Shown: piece by piece, positions 52,549 through 64,000 of the stretch | Numbering within the stretch: position 1 is the first letter of the stretch | Layout of the letters: each line of letters begins with the position of its first letter | Source: Brugia malayi | Taxonomy: Eukaryota; Nematoda; Chromadorea; Rhabditida; Onchocercidae | DNA: 64,000 nt | Reading direction: 5' to 3' | Assembly: GCF_000002995.4 (NCBI RefSeq) | Contig: NW_025062477.1 | Location: forward strand, 1,754,001 to 1,818,000 | The notes under the pieces: model-generated | Seen by the model: the letters and a program-made list of their open reading frames with translations, nothing else | Databases searched by the model: none | Told to the model about the DNA's origin: nothing | Made by a program: the position numbers and the translations under genes

Positions 52549-52893
52549 TTATGACAGATATATTATCGGGTCACTGGGATCAGAGATGATATTTGCCTGG
52601 TCACTCGGATCAGAGATGATATCTGCCTGGTCACTCGGATCAGAGATGATATCTGTCTGGTCACTCGGATCAGCGGTGATAGCTGCCTCAGAGATGATAT
52701 CTATCAGGTCACACGAACTAATGATATTTGTACGATCATTTGAAAACAAAGTTTGGTTGAAATCGTTAACTTTACCATTTAAATTCTTGAAACAAAGAAA
52801 ATAAAGCACAATTTCTATAAAAACAAAACGTTTTAAATTTATATAATTGGCTTTATGAATAATTCTATTTGTTGAAGAATTTATCAGAAGCAA
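52549..52893 (-). CDS. Uncertain ORF carrying DPSDQADIIS decapeptide repeats
   Basis: A 114-codon minus-strand ORF. Its first half is hydrophobic and could be partly intronic; the last part is NDRTNIISSC followed by acidic decapeptide repeats. It may be a separate single-exon gene, a 3' exon of the candidate gene at 53096-53857, or chance. No domain recognised. Confidence 0.2.
   Translation of the reverse strand: MLLINSSTNRIIHKANYINLKRFVFIEIVLYFLCFKNLNGKVNDFNQTLFSNDRTNIISSCDLIDIISEAAITADPSDQTDIISDPSDQADIISDPSDQANIISDPSDPIIYLS
52560..52690. repeat. 30-bp tandem repeat, about four copies
   Basis: Units of GATCAGAGATGATATCTGCC plus TGGTCACTCG repeat at 30-base spacing, with a decayed fourth copy. 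Being a multiple of three, it reads on the minus strand as DPSDQADIIS decapeptides within a 114-codon ORF (52893-52549). Confidence 0.9.
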
Positions 52894-53095
52894 TTCAATT
52901 AATTCATTATTTGTTTATAAGGGAACAAACACTTTGTTTATGAAGGGCCATTAACTAATTACATTACATAATACATTGGTTTAAGTGCTTGAATTCGTTT
53001 CATTTAGAATTTAGAAAAAAATTCTAAAACAAATTAGAAAAAAAAAAAAAAAAAACAAATTGAATTAATAAAAATCTTACTTTTTGTAATCTTAT

Positions 53096-53857
53096 TTACT
53101 GAGTAGACAGAAATAAACTGCTAGGTGGTATCAGTGATGGACTGATTTTATTTCTGAAATTGTTATTAATTGATTGCAACTGCGTGGAACATTCTTGAGA
53201 ATTCTCGAATTTATCATGCAAAACATTTATGAGAATTACTTGAATTTGAATTGATAAATATTTCGTTTTTATAAATTTTGATATTACTTTTATGTTTTTA
53301 TTATTAGATAAATTTATTGCATAAGTTAATAAGTCATTTCTAACATTTGTGTCTTTTTGTTTTAGTTCGAAAATAGTGTGATAAATGCTATAAGTCCATG
53401 TTAAATACTTTTCTGAAAGAATCTGATTAATATATCGTAATTGATCGCTTGATTGATTGATTGATCGATTGATCATATGATCATTTATTACAACTGGACG
53501 CTTTGATGCTATTATTCAAGAATTTCATCTTATATTTAATTACTAATTTAAATTTTGAGTTAGACGATAGAAACATCACTGATTTTTGTAAGCATCAAAC
53601 AATTGCCACTTTTCTAATACAAATTCTATTTCTTTTGAAATGGATAATCAATCTGTAAAAAAAAAAAAAAAAAAAGATTATCTGATAGCACTGATATGAG
53701 GAAAATTATCACACAAAATTATCACAAGCATAAACTGAGGCCCAGTATTTCTGATTATGTCTTCACTCTTATCATATCACAATCGATTTCTTTACGGATC
53801 GAAATATGTGATATCCATCACTACTGATCGTCTCTTATTGTTGGCAATTGTGATACG
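53096..53857 (-). CDS. Candidate gene, unrecognised, 5' end not located
   Basis: Three minus-strand exons join in phase: 53857-53796 (RITIANNKRRSVVMDITYFD), 53652-53621, 53508-53096 (stop TAA). The last exon is open for 137 codons, long for this AT-rich DNA, with a mixed polar composition (SKRPVVINDHM, QILSEKYLTWTYSIYHTIFE). The middle exon follows a poly-T/ACAG acceptor. An in-frame ATG at 53823 (MDITYFD) could be the start if there is no further exon. No family recognised, and the middle donor (GTATTA) is weak. Confidence 0.35.
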
Positions 53858-54539
53858 CTATATCGGAATGGGAGTAGGATCAGTCTTCTTGCAGTCAATT
53901 TTAATTTTATTTAATTTCAAAACTCATTCTGTTATGAGATCCTATTATTTCAAAAAAGACATTCTTAACAAAATATAGTAATGAAAATATACTCATTTGT
54001 TTGTTTGTTTGTTTATTTGTTTTAAATTAAAAAGTCATTAATAAAAAGTCTATGGAATATAATTATAAGAAATGTGGAAGTAAGAACTCGTCTGCTTTTT
54101 ATCCACGCAACAAAGTTTTATTTTCAAATTCTGATAAGTATCTAAGAAATCTGGTCAATATCATATTATTATTTAGTTTAAAATTATTATAATTTATGGC
54201 AAAAAAGTTTCTTTTGATTTAGATTATCATTTTTTCATTATCATTTTTATTTATATATAATTTTTAAAAGTTAATTTTCATAGCATAACCACTGAATCAT
54301 TGATATTATGATATTAAGCTGACATTTTGCAAAGGATCAGAAAATCAATCATTTTAGGCTATTCATTAGTTAATTTCTTAAAGCTACTTTGCTCAGCTAT
54401 AATAAATTAAAATATAGTTCTTGATGGTCTTTTTTTCTGGATTAATTGTTCATATATAATATGCAATGTTATTAGAAGCTGAAATATTATCAAATTCAGT
54501 TTTATATAATTTTAGCACTGCTAATATTCCAATGTAATA

Positions 54540-57500
54540 ATGGTCAGATTAAAAGTGATTAGACCTCTAATAGCATTTACACTAATTATTGGACTATTTT
54601 TTGTGATATTTTATTTATATATGAATGATATTTATAATACTTCGATTGCTTCAGCACAATCAATTTCTAAATTTTTTGAAAAAATCAATCTTCCCGCTGG
54701 TATCATTTTACAAATATATTTATTCCAACTGTAAATATTTTGCTTCTTATCAATTTTCTACAATTCTTGAACTGATATTAAGCATGCGTTTAATTTCATC
54801 AATATAATGAGAGTAATTTTAAATAGAATGGTTTGAAGGAAAAACAAAAAAAAAAAAAAAAGAAAACAAAACAAAAATTGAAGTTGAAGTTTTTATAAGA
54901 AAGAAATAATGAAATACATATCACAGTGTCCTATTCAATTTTATCAATTATTTACTCATTCACATTCAACTTCAGTTAATTTTCATTTGACAAAAAATTT
55001 ACATAAAATGAATTATTTTTTTTTTTTTTAGTAGATTTAAGTTTTGACAAGCAAAATGAATGTCACCTCGTAAAACTTGATCCCTGGGATCCTCAAATAA
55101 TTCCACATTTATATCCTAATTGGAATCCATTGCAAATGTGTCGCATCAATCGTCATATGCATACCGAACTCAAAAATGGCACAATTCGAATGCTTAATGA
55201 TATGTACGTTTCTACCTTATCACATACTATCAAAATATTTTTCACTTGTCAGATAGTTTGTTGTATTATCTGATTAATTAAAATCTGAAATGCATAATAA
55301 GTATTTCTATAATTTCATCTTTCTTAATATTTTCCAAACATGATAATGCGAATAGATAAGAAAGTAGCAACTTTTATTTTAATTGCAAAAATTGCTGTCT
55401 CACTTAAACAATGAATAAATTATGTGTTTATTATTGTTCTTTTCATGTCATCCCATTTAAAATAAAATTTCCATTTCAAGCATAAGTCTGTGTATTTGTC
55501 AAAATTTTAATTGACTTATTTACTCAATCATAGCTTAGAAATTCGGAATGTCAATATCGATGTCTTTATGTAAGTAGCGAATTGGATTTGAAACCGAGTA
55601 ATTGGATTAAAATGAAAAAAAATGCAACATATCAGGAAAGTTGTGAATTTATCGAAACGCATTGCACAAAAAATGGGACAACAACTTTTCAGTACATTCA
55701 TGATCAGGCTTGTTTAGTTTCACTTTTTGAAAAATTCATTTCAGTTCCCTTCAATTTCAACTAATGGCAATTTAATTGGAGTACTTTTATTTAAAAAAAA
55801 AAATTCTTTAAAATAAAATGAATCAACAATGGAACAGAAGCATTTGTAATGTCGAAAAAAAAAATATAAAATTAGACAGCCATTCAATTTCTAGATTTAA
55901 AAACCTTAAAAATTTCAATTTTATTCAGAACTATAAACTGTTTTTCTTTTTTTTTTCCGCTTTTTTTTGTACTTTTGTGATAAACGATAATAATTATTTG
56001 AAATTAATGGTAAATGTTTTTCTAAAATATGATGAGAACGATTGTTTTTTTCTTAGTTGGTGAGACAAAATGATAAGGTATTCCAAGAGGAGGATGAATT
56101 GCATCCAGGTGTATTTATGCTTGTGCTTGATTCTACCTCATCCTCTTCCGGAATTCGTACAGTCATGGAAACTAATCAAGTAATTCTTTTTTTTTTTTTT
56201 GAATTTCATTTATCAATTATCATCAGTTTTATTATTTATTATCATATAACATTTAAAAATTTATTTATCAGCAACTGATTATTGAACTTATTTATCAGCA
56301 GTTACAGATACACTTCTTTGTTCAGTTCATTTATACAAAATATATTTAAATGCTAACATTGAGAGGTATTTCTGAACTTTCTGAACTTTCGATTAGCATT
56401 TCGGTTAAGCAAATTGTACAATATCCATTACTAATGATAGCAGTAACGAAGTTACAAAAAGTTTTTTAAAAATTTTGTCTGGAAGGGCACAGTAAGTCGA
56501 TGAAGTTTGAAATTAAAGGAAAGTAAACTTTGAAATTATTTATTGAAATTCGTTTGAAATTCGTGTAAAAGGCCATAATTCTGAGGTTCTTCGTCAATTT
56601 TACGATGCGACAACATTTTATTATCATAACAAAGTTGGCCTTAACAGTCGACCAAATGCTTTTGCTATATTTTCAGGTCTTTTTTTCTTTTTGTTTTGAA
56701 AGAGATTTGAAGAATTTGCAAATATTATTCAATTTAATTTCTTTGTTTTTCATTTTTTAATTCAGCTTTTTATTTTTTAACTTCTTCCTTAGTCTATTTT
56801 CATCCTTCAACTTGTTTTATTTATTACTTAATTTATCTTTTATTTAATTTTCAAATTTTATTCATTTGAATTTTAATTTCGCAAAGTTTTTGTTCCATCT
56901 ACTCGACTGTTTGATATTTATTAACTGAACTTTAATTATTTTCGTATTATTTGGCTCAATGATTTTCATTCTCGTAATTTCTAAGCCTTATAATTTAACT
57001 CTTTCATTTTTTTTTTAGTCTATTGGTGAATGTGAAATTAGAGTTTTAGAATATATTAAATTGCTATATTTTTATTCCTTTCAAAAATAAAATTTTAACT
57101 TTCTCACTATTCTAGGAACTCGTATATCTCAGTTGGATGAGCGCCACTTTCCCGGTAAAAGTGATTCCGAGTATTTAAATTCGTGTAAAGTAAGTTGCTT
57201 AATCGTTTGACAAACTTCGCATCAACAGGACAAATCGAAATATTTAGATGGATGACAAAGTTTAACTTTTTGCATTCTTTATGTCTCTCCTTCTCTTCTT
57301 TTACTGATTGCAAAGATAAAAGTGCAAATGCATTAAAATTGTAATTCATTTCATTCATATCAATGTTTTTCATTATTTTAATCACAGCACTTACTGTACT
57401 AATTTTTGATCATTGATAAGCAAAATAAATAAACTATTTTTAATTTTTTAAAATTTTTTCGATCACTAAAACTTTCATCTCGTTCTGTCACATCTTAAAT

Positions 57501-60488
57501 AACTGATTAAATTAAAATAAACGAATTTAACAATTTATTGTATTTCAGGATGGTGTGAAAAAAAATGAAACTGTAACTTATGATTTCATCAATCAAAGTT
57601 ATGCATCAATATTAGCGGAAGATTGGATTGGTGCATTTAATTGGCCAAATTGTAAAGGTTATGACTATCCGCCAACCGATCATTTTTGCAAGTAATTAAA
57701 TTGAAATTATCGTTGTCAAAGTATCTAAAAAATTGTGAAGTTAGTAAATTTTAAGTCAAATTAAAAGATCTTTTATTTTTATTCTCGACTTTAAAAATTT
57801 TCATATTTTTACTATCATATCATTGATATAAAGAATAACATACTGAATAAAAGATGAATGAATGATTAATTACCAAATAATATAAAATTTGTCAGAAAAA
57901 TGATCATTTGAAAATATAATTTGTTGTTGATATGAAGTGCTATGGTATTGCGATCTACCGTAAAGCAACCGAACAAAGAAGAGAAAGATTTCGAGAAATA
58001 TTTTTATAAAGCAGATTGCCAAGAACCTTATCACAAGGTGATGAATTATGCTAGCAAATTCCTAGACGAATATAATGGAATCTCAAAATTTGTTGTGATA
58101 TGGCTATCATTGATGACACATGATTCGGCTAGCGGATTGTATCGTACTGATAAGGTTCGTCTTTTATCATCACATATCAGATCCTTTGTTGTTCCATTTT
58201 TTTGCTAATGATACTGTGATTAGCAGTGATAAAGAAAGTAAAACTTATTGATATAATACTTTTGTCAACTAAAATTTCTTCTATTATTTATAATTTACAG
58301 TATTTCGCTAATTTTTTTCGTAAGCATGTCAACAACTTGAATAACTCATTCGTATTTCTAATGGGTGATCACGGATTACGATTTGGTGATATTCGATCAA
58401 CTCGTCCTGGTCAGATGGAAGATAATAATCCATTGTTTATGGCAAGATTTCATATTTATAACAAGAAATAAGCAGTTGAACGAGGATAAATGATGAAGGA
58501 TGTTTGGAGTTCAGAATTTTAATTCCTAAAAAAATTTTAATTTTATTGATAAATCGTAGATTTTATTATTACATAATCTAAGATTTATCAGAGTAAATTT
58601 CTAGACTAAGTAAATTCAGCATTTTTCTAATAAATTAAAACTTTGTCAACTTTATCATAATTTCCTTTCCTTTCAGGTAGCATTACCAAAATATTTACGC
58701 TCAAATGAACAGCTTATTTTAAATTTAAAACAAAATTCTCGAAGGCATACATCTCAGTTTGACTTCTATGCAACATTATATGATATAGCTCGGTATGCAA
58801 GGAAAGATAATTTCCAGAAATGGGATGAACACGATTTCAGGTTTTGCTTCTTTTTTTTTCTTACCATTAACTCTTTTTACATTTATTATCAAAAGAAAGT
58901 AAAAATAAACATTGCTATTGGCTTTGTCTAAATTTATTGTTTCATTTAAAATTTTGCGGAAAAAAAAATTCTAAAAACTTATTTTACTTTTATAAAAATT
59001 GTTGTTATATATATTTTTTTTAACTTTACCACAATGTTATGTTTTGTGCATACAGTGGATCTCAGTGGTTCACAAAGAAAAAGTTTTTATAATTTTTGAA
59101 AATTTCGGAAATGAAAATGCTTTGTTGCATAAATGTTTGTAATATTTATTTTACTTATAGAAATGAATTTGGTGACATAAGAGGTGGCATTCGTGCAAAG
59201 AGCATTCTAAGGCCTATTTTATATGACAGGTGAAAAAATCTGCAACTATTTTGATGTGACATATTTTGTCCTTTGATTTCTTTTTTTGGAAAGACAAAAG
59301 GAAGAATATAAAATTATGGAAGATCACTTTAAAATTAGGATATATTTTTATGACTATAATTTTATGACTTAATTTTATGGCTAAGAAAAATAAAATTTGT
59401 TCAGCTTTTTCGAATTTCAATAGGACAATAATTTGAAGTTGTTAAATTTACTATATGACTTCTAGGACATGTGAAGAAATGGAAATTCCGGATGAATACT
59501 GCATTTGTGAACAAATTTGGCATAAGACTGATATACACAGTGATAATGTGACAAATGCCGCTCAGTTTCTCATTAATGATATCAACGATTTCTTAAAACA
59601 GAAAAATCTCACCGAAATCTGCGAAAGGCTTGATTTCATAGAAGTGATAGTTTCAATTTACACAAATTTTTAATAAGCAAAATCGATAGGTAATGAAGGA
59701 GAAGCCCATAAATAGTAGCATAACTGTAAAATATATTATGACAGAAGAGCTAATCTGGTAAACAAGCTTATTGAAAGGAATCTTTCAACAAAGTTTCCTT
59801 TAAATTGCAATACAATAGCATTTCACGTGACAAGGTGATACAAACAATGTGATAAGCAATGTTCAGTAATGATAAAGTCATATAAGAATATGATATCACA
59901 AATTACGTCCAGGTAAGCATTATAAAGTTTTGAATAGTCCTAGAAATAAGAAGAAATTTTTGTCTCATTTTGCTTTTTTTTTTTTTTATCTCAGTTAATT
60001 CTTTTTAAGGTAATTTCGGCAAATCAACTTGAAAATAAATCAGTTTTAAAGATAGTCGTAAGTGCTTCACCGAGTTATGGAAAATATGAAGCGCAATTGT
60101 TAAAGGAGAAAGATAACTTTATAATAATCACAAAAGTAACATTCTTTGTGTCATTATTGTTTTTTGTCTTACTGTTGCATTATACTTACTGTTTGTTCAA
60201 CAGTATCAGTTTTTTTTTTTTCTGTTTTCTATTTTTCATTTTCTTTTCTAATTCAGATTTTATTTGTTTATGTAATTATTACATGCACCATCCATAATCA
60301 TCATGTTTTGATGTTTGGGCGATATTAATTCATTATATTTTAATGATTTCTCGATGTAAATTTCAAATTCACTCATTTAGATAACTCGATTGGATAAGTA
60401 CGGTGAACAAGGATACTGTGCACCTGCTGAAGACGTTCGACCATTGTGTTACTGTCGCCAACAGTTGACAACATCTACGACGCGCTGA
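54540..60488 (+). CDS. DUF229 sulfatase-like type II membrane protein
   Basis: Fourteen exons: 54540-54699, 55032-55203, 55539-55716, 56057-56179, 56586-56676, 57116-57189, 57549-57691, 57938-58154, 58301-58441, 58677-58840, 59161-59229, 59466-59643, 60010-60135, 60381-60488; 647 residues. An N-terminal anchor (PLIAFTLIIGLFFVIFYLYM) is followed by a luminal domain with the DUF229 features KLDPWDP, CQYRCLYVSSELD, PGVFMLVLDSTSSS, HNKVGLNSRPN, LSLMTHDSASGLY, FLMGDHGLRFGDIR (metal-binding DHG at 58367-58375) and FDFYATLYDIA. DUF229 belongs to the alkaline phosphatase/sulfatase superfamily and is expanded in nematodes; substrates are unknown. The formylglycine CxPxR motif is absent and the Ser-rich DSTSSSSGIR lies at the equivalent site, so catalysis is uncertain. 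Exon 9 ends in a GC donor. Exon 3 may end at 55707 (GC donor) or 55716. Confidence 0.9.
58442..58676 (+). other. GC-AG intron in the DUF229 gene
   Basis: The donor reads ATG|GCAAGA and the acceptor CCTTTCAG|GTA. This join gives NPLFM-VALPKYL, the expected family sequence; no GT donor in the neighbourhood keeps the frame. Confidence 0.75.
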
Positions 60489-61492
60489 CAACAGTTGCGA
60501 CGCATCAACAGCACGATTCACTGACAACAACTGTGACACTATCTTGTTTAAATTTTGTCGTGAAAGGTTTGTCTTCAGATACTCGAATATTTGTGATACA
60601 GCAGTGAGATTAATAAATATTTTTATTTAACAGTGAGATTAATAAATCTTTATTTTTATTTGATTTACTATCAGTAACCTGAACAGAAGAAATGGACTTT
60701 ATAAAATCGGAGGAAATTCAGATTGGTTATGAGGGCTTATAGTCGACAATAAAGACAATAATGAATGTTTTGTTTATTAGAATTGAATTTATATGAGTGA
60801 GAATTGGGCGTGTCTGAGATAAAAATTACATGTGTGAAGAATCTTAAGAAACTAGATTTAAGGAGAGATAATTCATGATACCGTAGGATTGTTTACAATT
60901 TAAAAGTGATTAATTAGTTTTGTTAGTCTTTAGTAATATTAATCTTATTGTTTTGGTATAATTCGCGATACGGAGAGAAATGATAGCGCAGAAAGAATCC
61001 TACCTCATCAGTACCGCCAGACAAAAGAAACATTTCATTAATTTGACTTGCTTATCTCACATTAGCTTTTCCGGCCGACGCAGAAAACGTCGATAGTGCC
61101 TTGTCAGATTTCAATTTGAGAAGGTAAACAGACTATAAGTGAATAAAATGAGAAAACGATAACAAGAACTGATGCAATACTGAAATAAGAAGTACAACTA
61201 ACTGGTTATAGGTCTTTAATTAATTAATTAATAGTACACAAAACACAAGAATTTACTATTCATTTTACATATCATTTAATGCTTCAAGTAACTCATCCGT
61301 TTTTATATTTTAACAAATGCTTATCACTTCATAACAATGTTTCTGTAATACAACTGTAAATAAAAAGATAAAACGATTTATCAACATATATATATTTACC
61401 ATAGCTACTTAATTCGACAAATATATATTTAAATCTATTAGTGAAACAATTAATCAAATAATATCAATCATTTTCCTCTCAATCGCATTTTC
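60489..61492. other. Intergenic stretch with a GC-richer coding-like patch
   Basis: Between two convergent genes. At 60981-61098 the plus strand has a 38-codon ORF (MIAQKESYLISTARQ..., ending in a run of Arg). At 61066-61124 another frame is bounded by CACATTAG and AG|GTAAAC (FPADAENVDSALSDFNLR). The minus strand is also open there. I cannot decide whether it is an exon or relic. Confidence 0.25.
60602..60659. repeat. 29-bp duplication carrying AATAAA
   Basis: CAGTGAGATTAATAAAT occurs at 60602 and again at 60631. Each copy carries an AATAAA about 110-160 bases after the DUF229 stop, so the gene may have two polyadenylation signals. Confidence 0.7.
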
Positions 61493-63780
61493 TTAACCGA
61501 ATTTTCGAAATCCAACTATTGCATATGTGGGGCCAGCAAGAAAACGAAATTCTTTTCCAATTTGATAATTTAATCCAACTATCGATGATGAATCATTAAG
61601 TAAACGTAACGTACTTAGCGGAATGTGTGGAAATATTTCACTGTAAAAAAGAAATGTTATTAATGGAAGATTATGAAAAATTGATTGGACGTGTTAAAAT
61701 ACGAAAACCCAATAACAGAAGTTATGTATGTCATTTGACGAGTTTATGACTTTCGTCAATTTTCAAATGCATAAGAAACTTAAATTCAACTAGCGTAGTG
61801 ACATATGTGATGCAATCATGATTTTAATATACTTATGAATATTATAATACTGAAACGTATACCATTAATCAATCACATGGCTCTATTAGTTACCTAACAG
61901 AATTACCCTACCCGTATTTTATCTACATAAATATTTTAAATATTCTCATTCTAAATATCTTACCTGAATATTTCTTCACTATTTTCAGGCTCATTGCCAT
62001 TGACCATCGTAAAATGAAATGCAATTGTTTGATAGTTATCAAGGAAGAAAAATTCCTCCTACAGAAAAAGAATAATTTTACACAATTAGCAAACTTTAAA
62101 ATATTTTCAAAAAATATCAACGGAACATAAAAGTAAGATAAAAAAATACGATAAGAAATAAAAAAAAAAAAAAAAAAAAAGAAAATCTAAACTAAAAGTT
62201 TAAAGACTTAACAAGTTTATTTAGACAATAAGAAAACAACTTTATAACTTTAATAATAAAGAATAAACTAAAGCTAATGAAAAAAATCAGTCAAAGTGAA
62301 TATATATGTAAAACCTTCCAGTCTTCAAACTTTGCTTTCAATATTTTGTCATCTTTAGTATCTACGAGAAGAGTCGATGCACTTATATCCAAACCGTAAA
62401 ATACTATCACTGAACTATCTCGATACCATCCAAGACTCTCTCTACTGAAATATTTTTTGCTACAATGATAAAATTATTCGTTGTTTATTTGCAATTATTA
62501 TAGCATTTGTTTTATTTCTGAGATCCTCAAGAAAATTATTCGTGTATAATAATTGATATCAATCAGCTGAAATTAAAAAAAAAAAAATAATTTTGCTAAA
62601 CATTTCGTGGTTAAAGTCACATATTCCTTCACATTATATTCCAAAGATTAACCAAGAAATTCATAAAGTCTAACTTACACATTTTCTCGAGTATCCGATT
62701 GAGCAACAACACAAATTGGTGCATTACCCAAATCTTCTCTGATCATTTCGGTTGCATTTAATGCTCGACTTATAGCATTTTCTCTAGTACGTTCATCATC
62801 ACTACAAATTAAAATGATCAACTTCACTTCATCCTGAAATTCATAATTATCATTTCGCCAAAATGTTCATCAATTTTAATTTGTTAATGGCAGTACTTTA
62901 ATGGCAGTACTCATGTCTTCTGACCCAATTAGATTCTCACAAACTTACTTCGTCACTTTTCAATGATTGATAAGAATTGTATGAATCGTCACTACTGAAA
63001 ATTTTGATTAAATATTAATGATAAATATGGTATAAAAATTTAATTTAAATAAAAAATGTCATTTCATATTCAAAATGTTTTGCGTTGATTTTTTAAAGTG
63101 CAATGAATTACATTAAATACTTTAAATTAATTTTATTACTATCTCTTCAATTTTCTTTTTATTCGTATATTAAACACAAATTACAGTCCCATTGCCATTC
63201 AACTAATCATTTAACAATATATTTGCTATAAAAAAAAAAAAAAAAAACAAATTTAAACAATTCAAAATCTAGATATTTCTAATTATTATAATAAATAACA
63301 AATAAACTTCAACATTGAATAGTTTTAACTTTAAATTTCAAATTTACATTTTATGTTGGTGAAGAAAAGTTACGAAAATAACTAACCGAATTTTCATTAC
63401 GCTTACATATTTTAAATTGATATCCAAAGATGATGGCATCCATGGAATAATCACTCCATTCATTGGACTTCCTTTAATTTCATCGGGAACAAATGAACCA
63501 TTATTACCTAAAATTGCAAATCACAATTATTTCACTTATTGAATTTTAATTTTTTTATCATTTCTTAGCTATTAGTTGTAATAAAAATTCTATATAAAAA
63601 TCCATTAAAAATTTCCTAACCCATTACAACTTTCCTAAATATTTTTAGATGATCTTTTTGTGGTGTAATCACAAGTATATAACAAAATGCCGCAATGCCA
63701 GTTATATTAATCGGTTTTTCGCTGTTAAATAAAATAGCATGATTTGGTGACCAAAGATAATCGATAGCACTACATCTATA
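61493..63780 (-). CDS. Unrecognised conserved-looking gene, 5' end outside window
   Basis: Seven minus-strand exons close in phase: 63780-63621, 63507-63387, 62994-62949, 62833-62679, 62459-62315, 62058-61964, 61640-61493 (stop TAA). They encode about 290 residues that look genuinely coding: YRCSAIDYLWSPNHAILF, KPINITGIAAFCYILVI, GVIIPWMPSSLDINLKYVSV, DEVKLIILICSDDERTRENA, NAPICVVAQSDTREN, SVIVFYGLDISASTLLVD, FRFLAGPTYAIVGFRKFG. Alternating beta-strand-like segments (LIILICSDD, ICVVAQSD, VIVFYGLD) suggest an alpha/beta fold. No membrane segment stands out. I do not recognise the family. It converges on the DUF229 gene. The first exon begins with an acceptor, so more coding sequence lies beyond the right edge. 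Confidence 0.7.
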
Positions 63781-64000
63781 CTGAAATTATATTATTAAAT
63801 CTTTTAGTATATAAACTTTTTTTTTTTTTTTTTTTTTGATTGCTAGCAATTTTATCTTATTTCATTCTTTTTCAATTATACTATTAGGAAATTTAAGAAG
63901 AATTATCCTCCAATAGTTTATAAAATTATTTTTTTTTTTGAACTTATTTGATGATGAATTTTCTTATTAAATGAAGGAAAACTTTTCAAACTTTTTTGAA

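Noticed and set aside
53757..53978. 73-codon plus-strand hydrophobic ORF
   Set aside because: The minus strand here has a better-bounded exon in phase with two others; the plus ORF runs on into AT-rich sequence with no sites.
57110..57200. GC-richer patch resembling a tRNA (CGTATATCTCAGTTGGATGA)
   Set aside because: It is exon 6 of the DUF229 gene (GTRISQLDERHFPGKSDSEY) with matching phases; no acceptor or T-arm.
1..64000. tRNA, rRNA, CRISPR array, bacterial operons or prophage
   Set aside because: No cloverleaf-forming or rRNA-like segments, direct-repeat/spacer arrays or bacterial-style gene runs were seen. The intron-rich layout is eukaryotic.

Overview
The window looks like AT-rich nuclear DNA of a parasitic nematode, most likely a spirurid or filarial-type clade III worm. 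That placement is inference. The grounds are nematode gene families (transthyretin-like, DUF229 sulfatase-like, EAK-7, HSB-1), TTTTCAG-type acceptors, an acceptor directly against or just before several start codons (as for spliced-leader addition), and many poly-A/T tracts and A/T-rich simple repeats. Genes are split into many short exons. I rebuilt them by joining frames across GT..AG sites and checking that every phase closes.

Layout. 128-4040 (+): C-terminal part of a Tonsoku-like (TONSL) protein. 4382-5884 (+): exosome subunit RRP40/EXOSC3. 6715-7294 (+): heat shock factor-binding protein HSBP1/HSB-1. 7633-9460 (+): weak chain of coding-like exons. 9723-11846 (+): TLDc protein MEAK7/EAK-7. 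12126-13985 (-): complex I 30 kDa subunit NDUFS3/NUO-2, convergent with EAK-7. About 4 kb without a gene follows. 17980-22858 (-): secreted Cys/Pro/Gln/Gly repeat protein. 24324-25485 (-): transthyretin-like protein. 28627-51171 (-): a very large, divergent Na,K-ATPase alpha-like P-type ATPase with about 23 exons. 51502-52052 and 53096-53857 (-): two small unrecognised candidate genes. 54540-60488 (+): DUF229 sulfatase-like type II membrane protein. 61493-63780 (-): an unrecognised gene that runs off the right end.

The left 14 kb is dense with housekeeping genes: replication-fork repair, RNA decay, heat-shock control, TOR/FoxO signalling and respiration. TONSL, EXOSC3 and HSBP1 lie head to tail and could be co-transcribed; the 340 bp TONSL-EXOSC3 gap fits an operon. 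The rest is sparse, with secreted or membrane proteins typical of nematodes and long repeat-bearing introns.

The most striking object is the P-type ATPase. It keeps the phosphorylation motif DKTGT but has changed residues in the TGES loop, the M4 PEGL motif, the TGDGVND hinge and M6. It also carries a Gly/Ala-rich insert beside the nucleotide-binding KGAPE motif and a separately encoded N-terminal extension, so it may be a non-pumping or altered pump. No tRNA, rRNA, CRISPR array or intact transposon was recognised.
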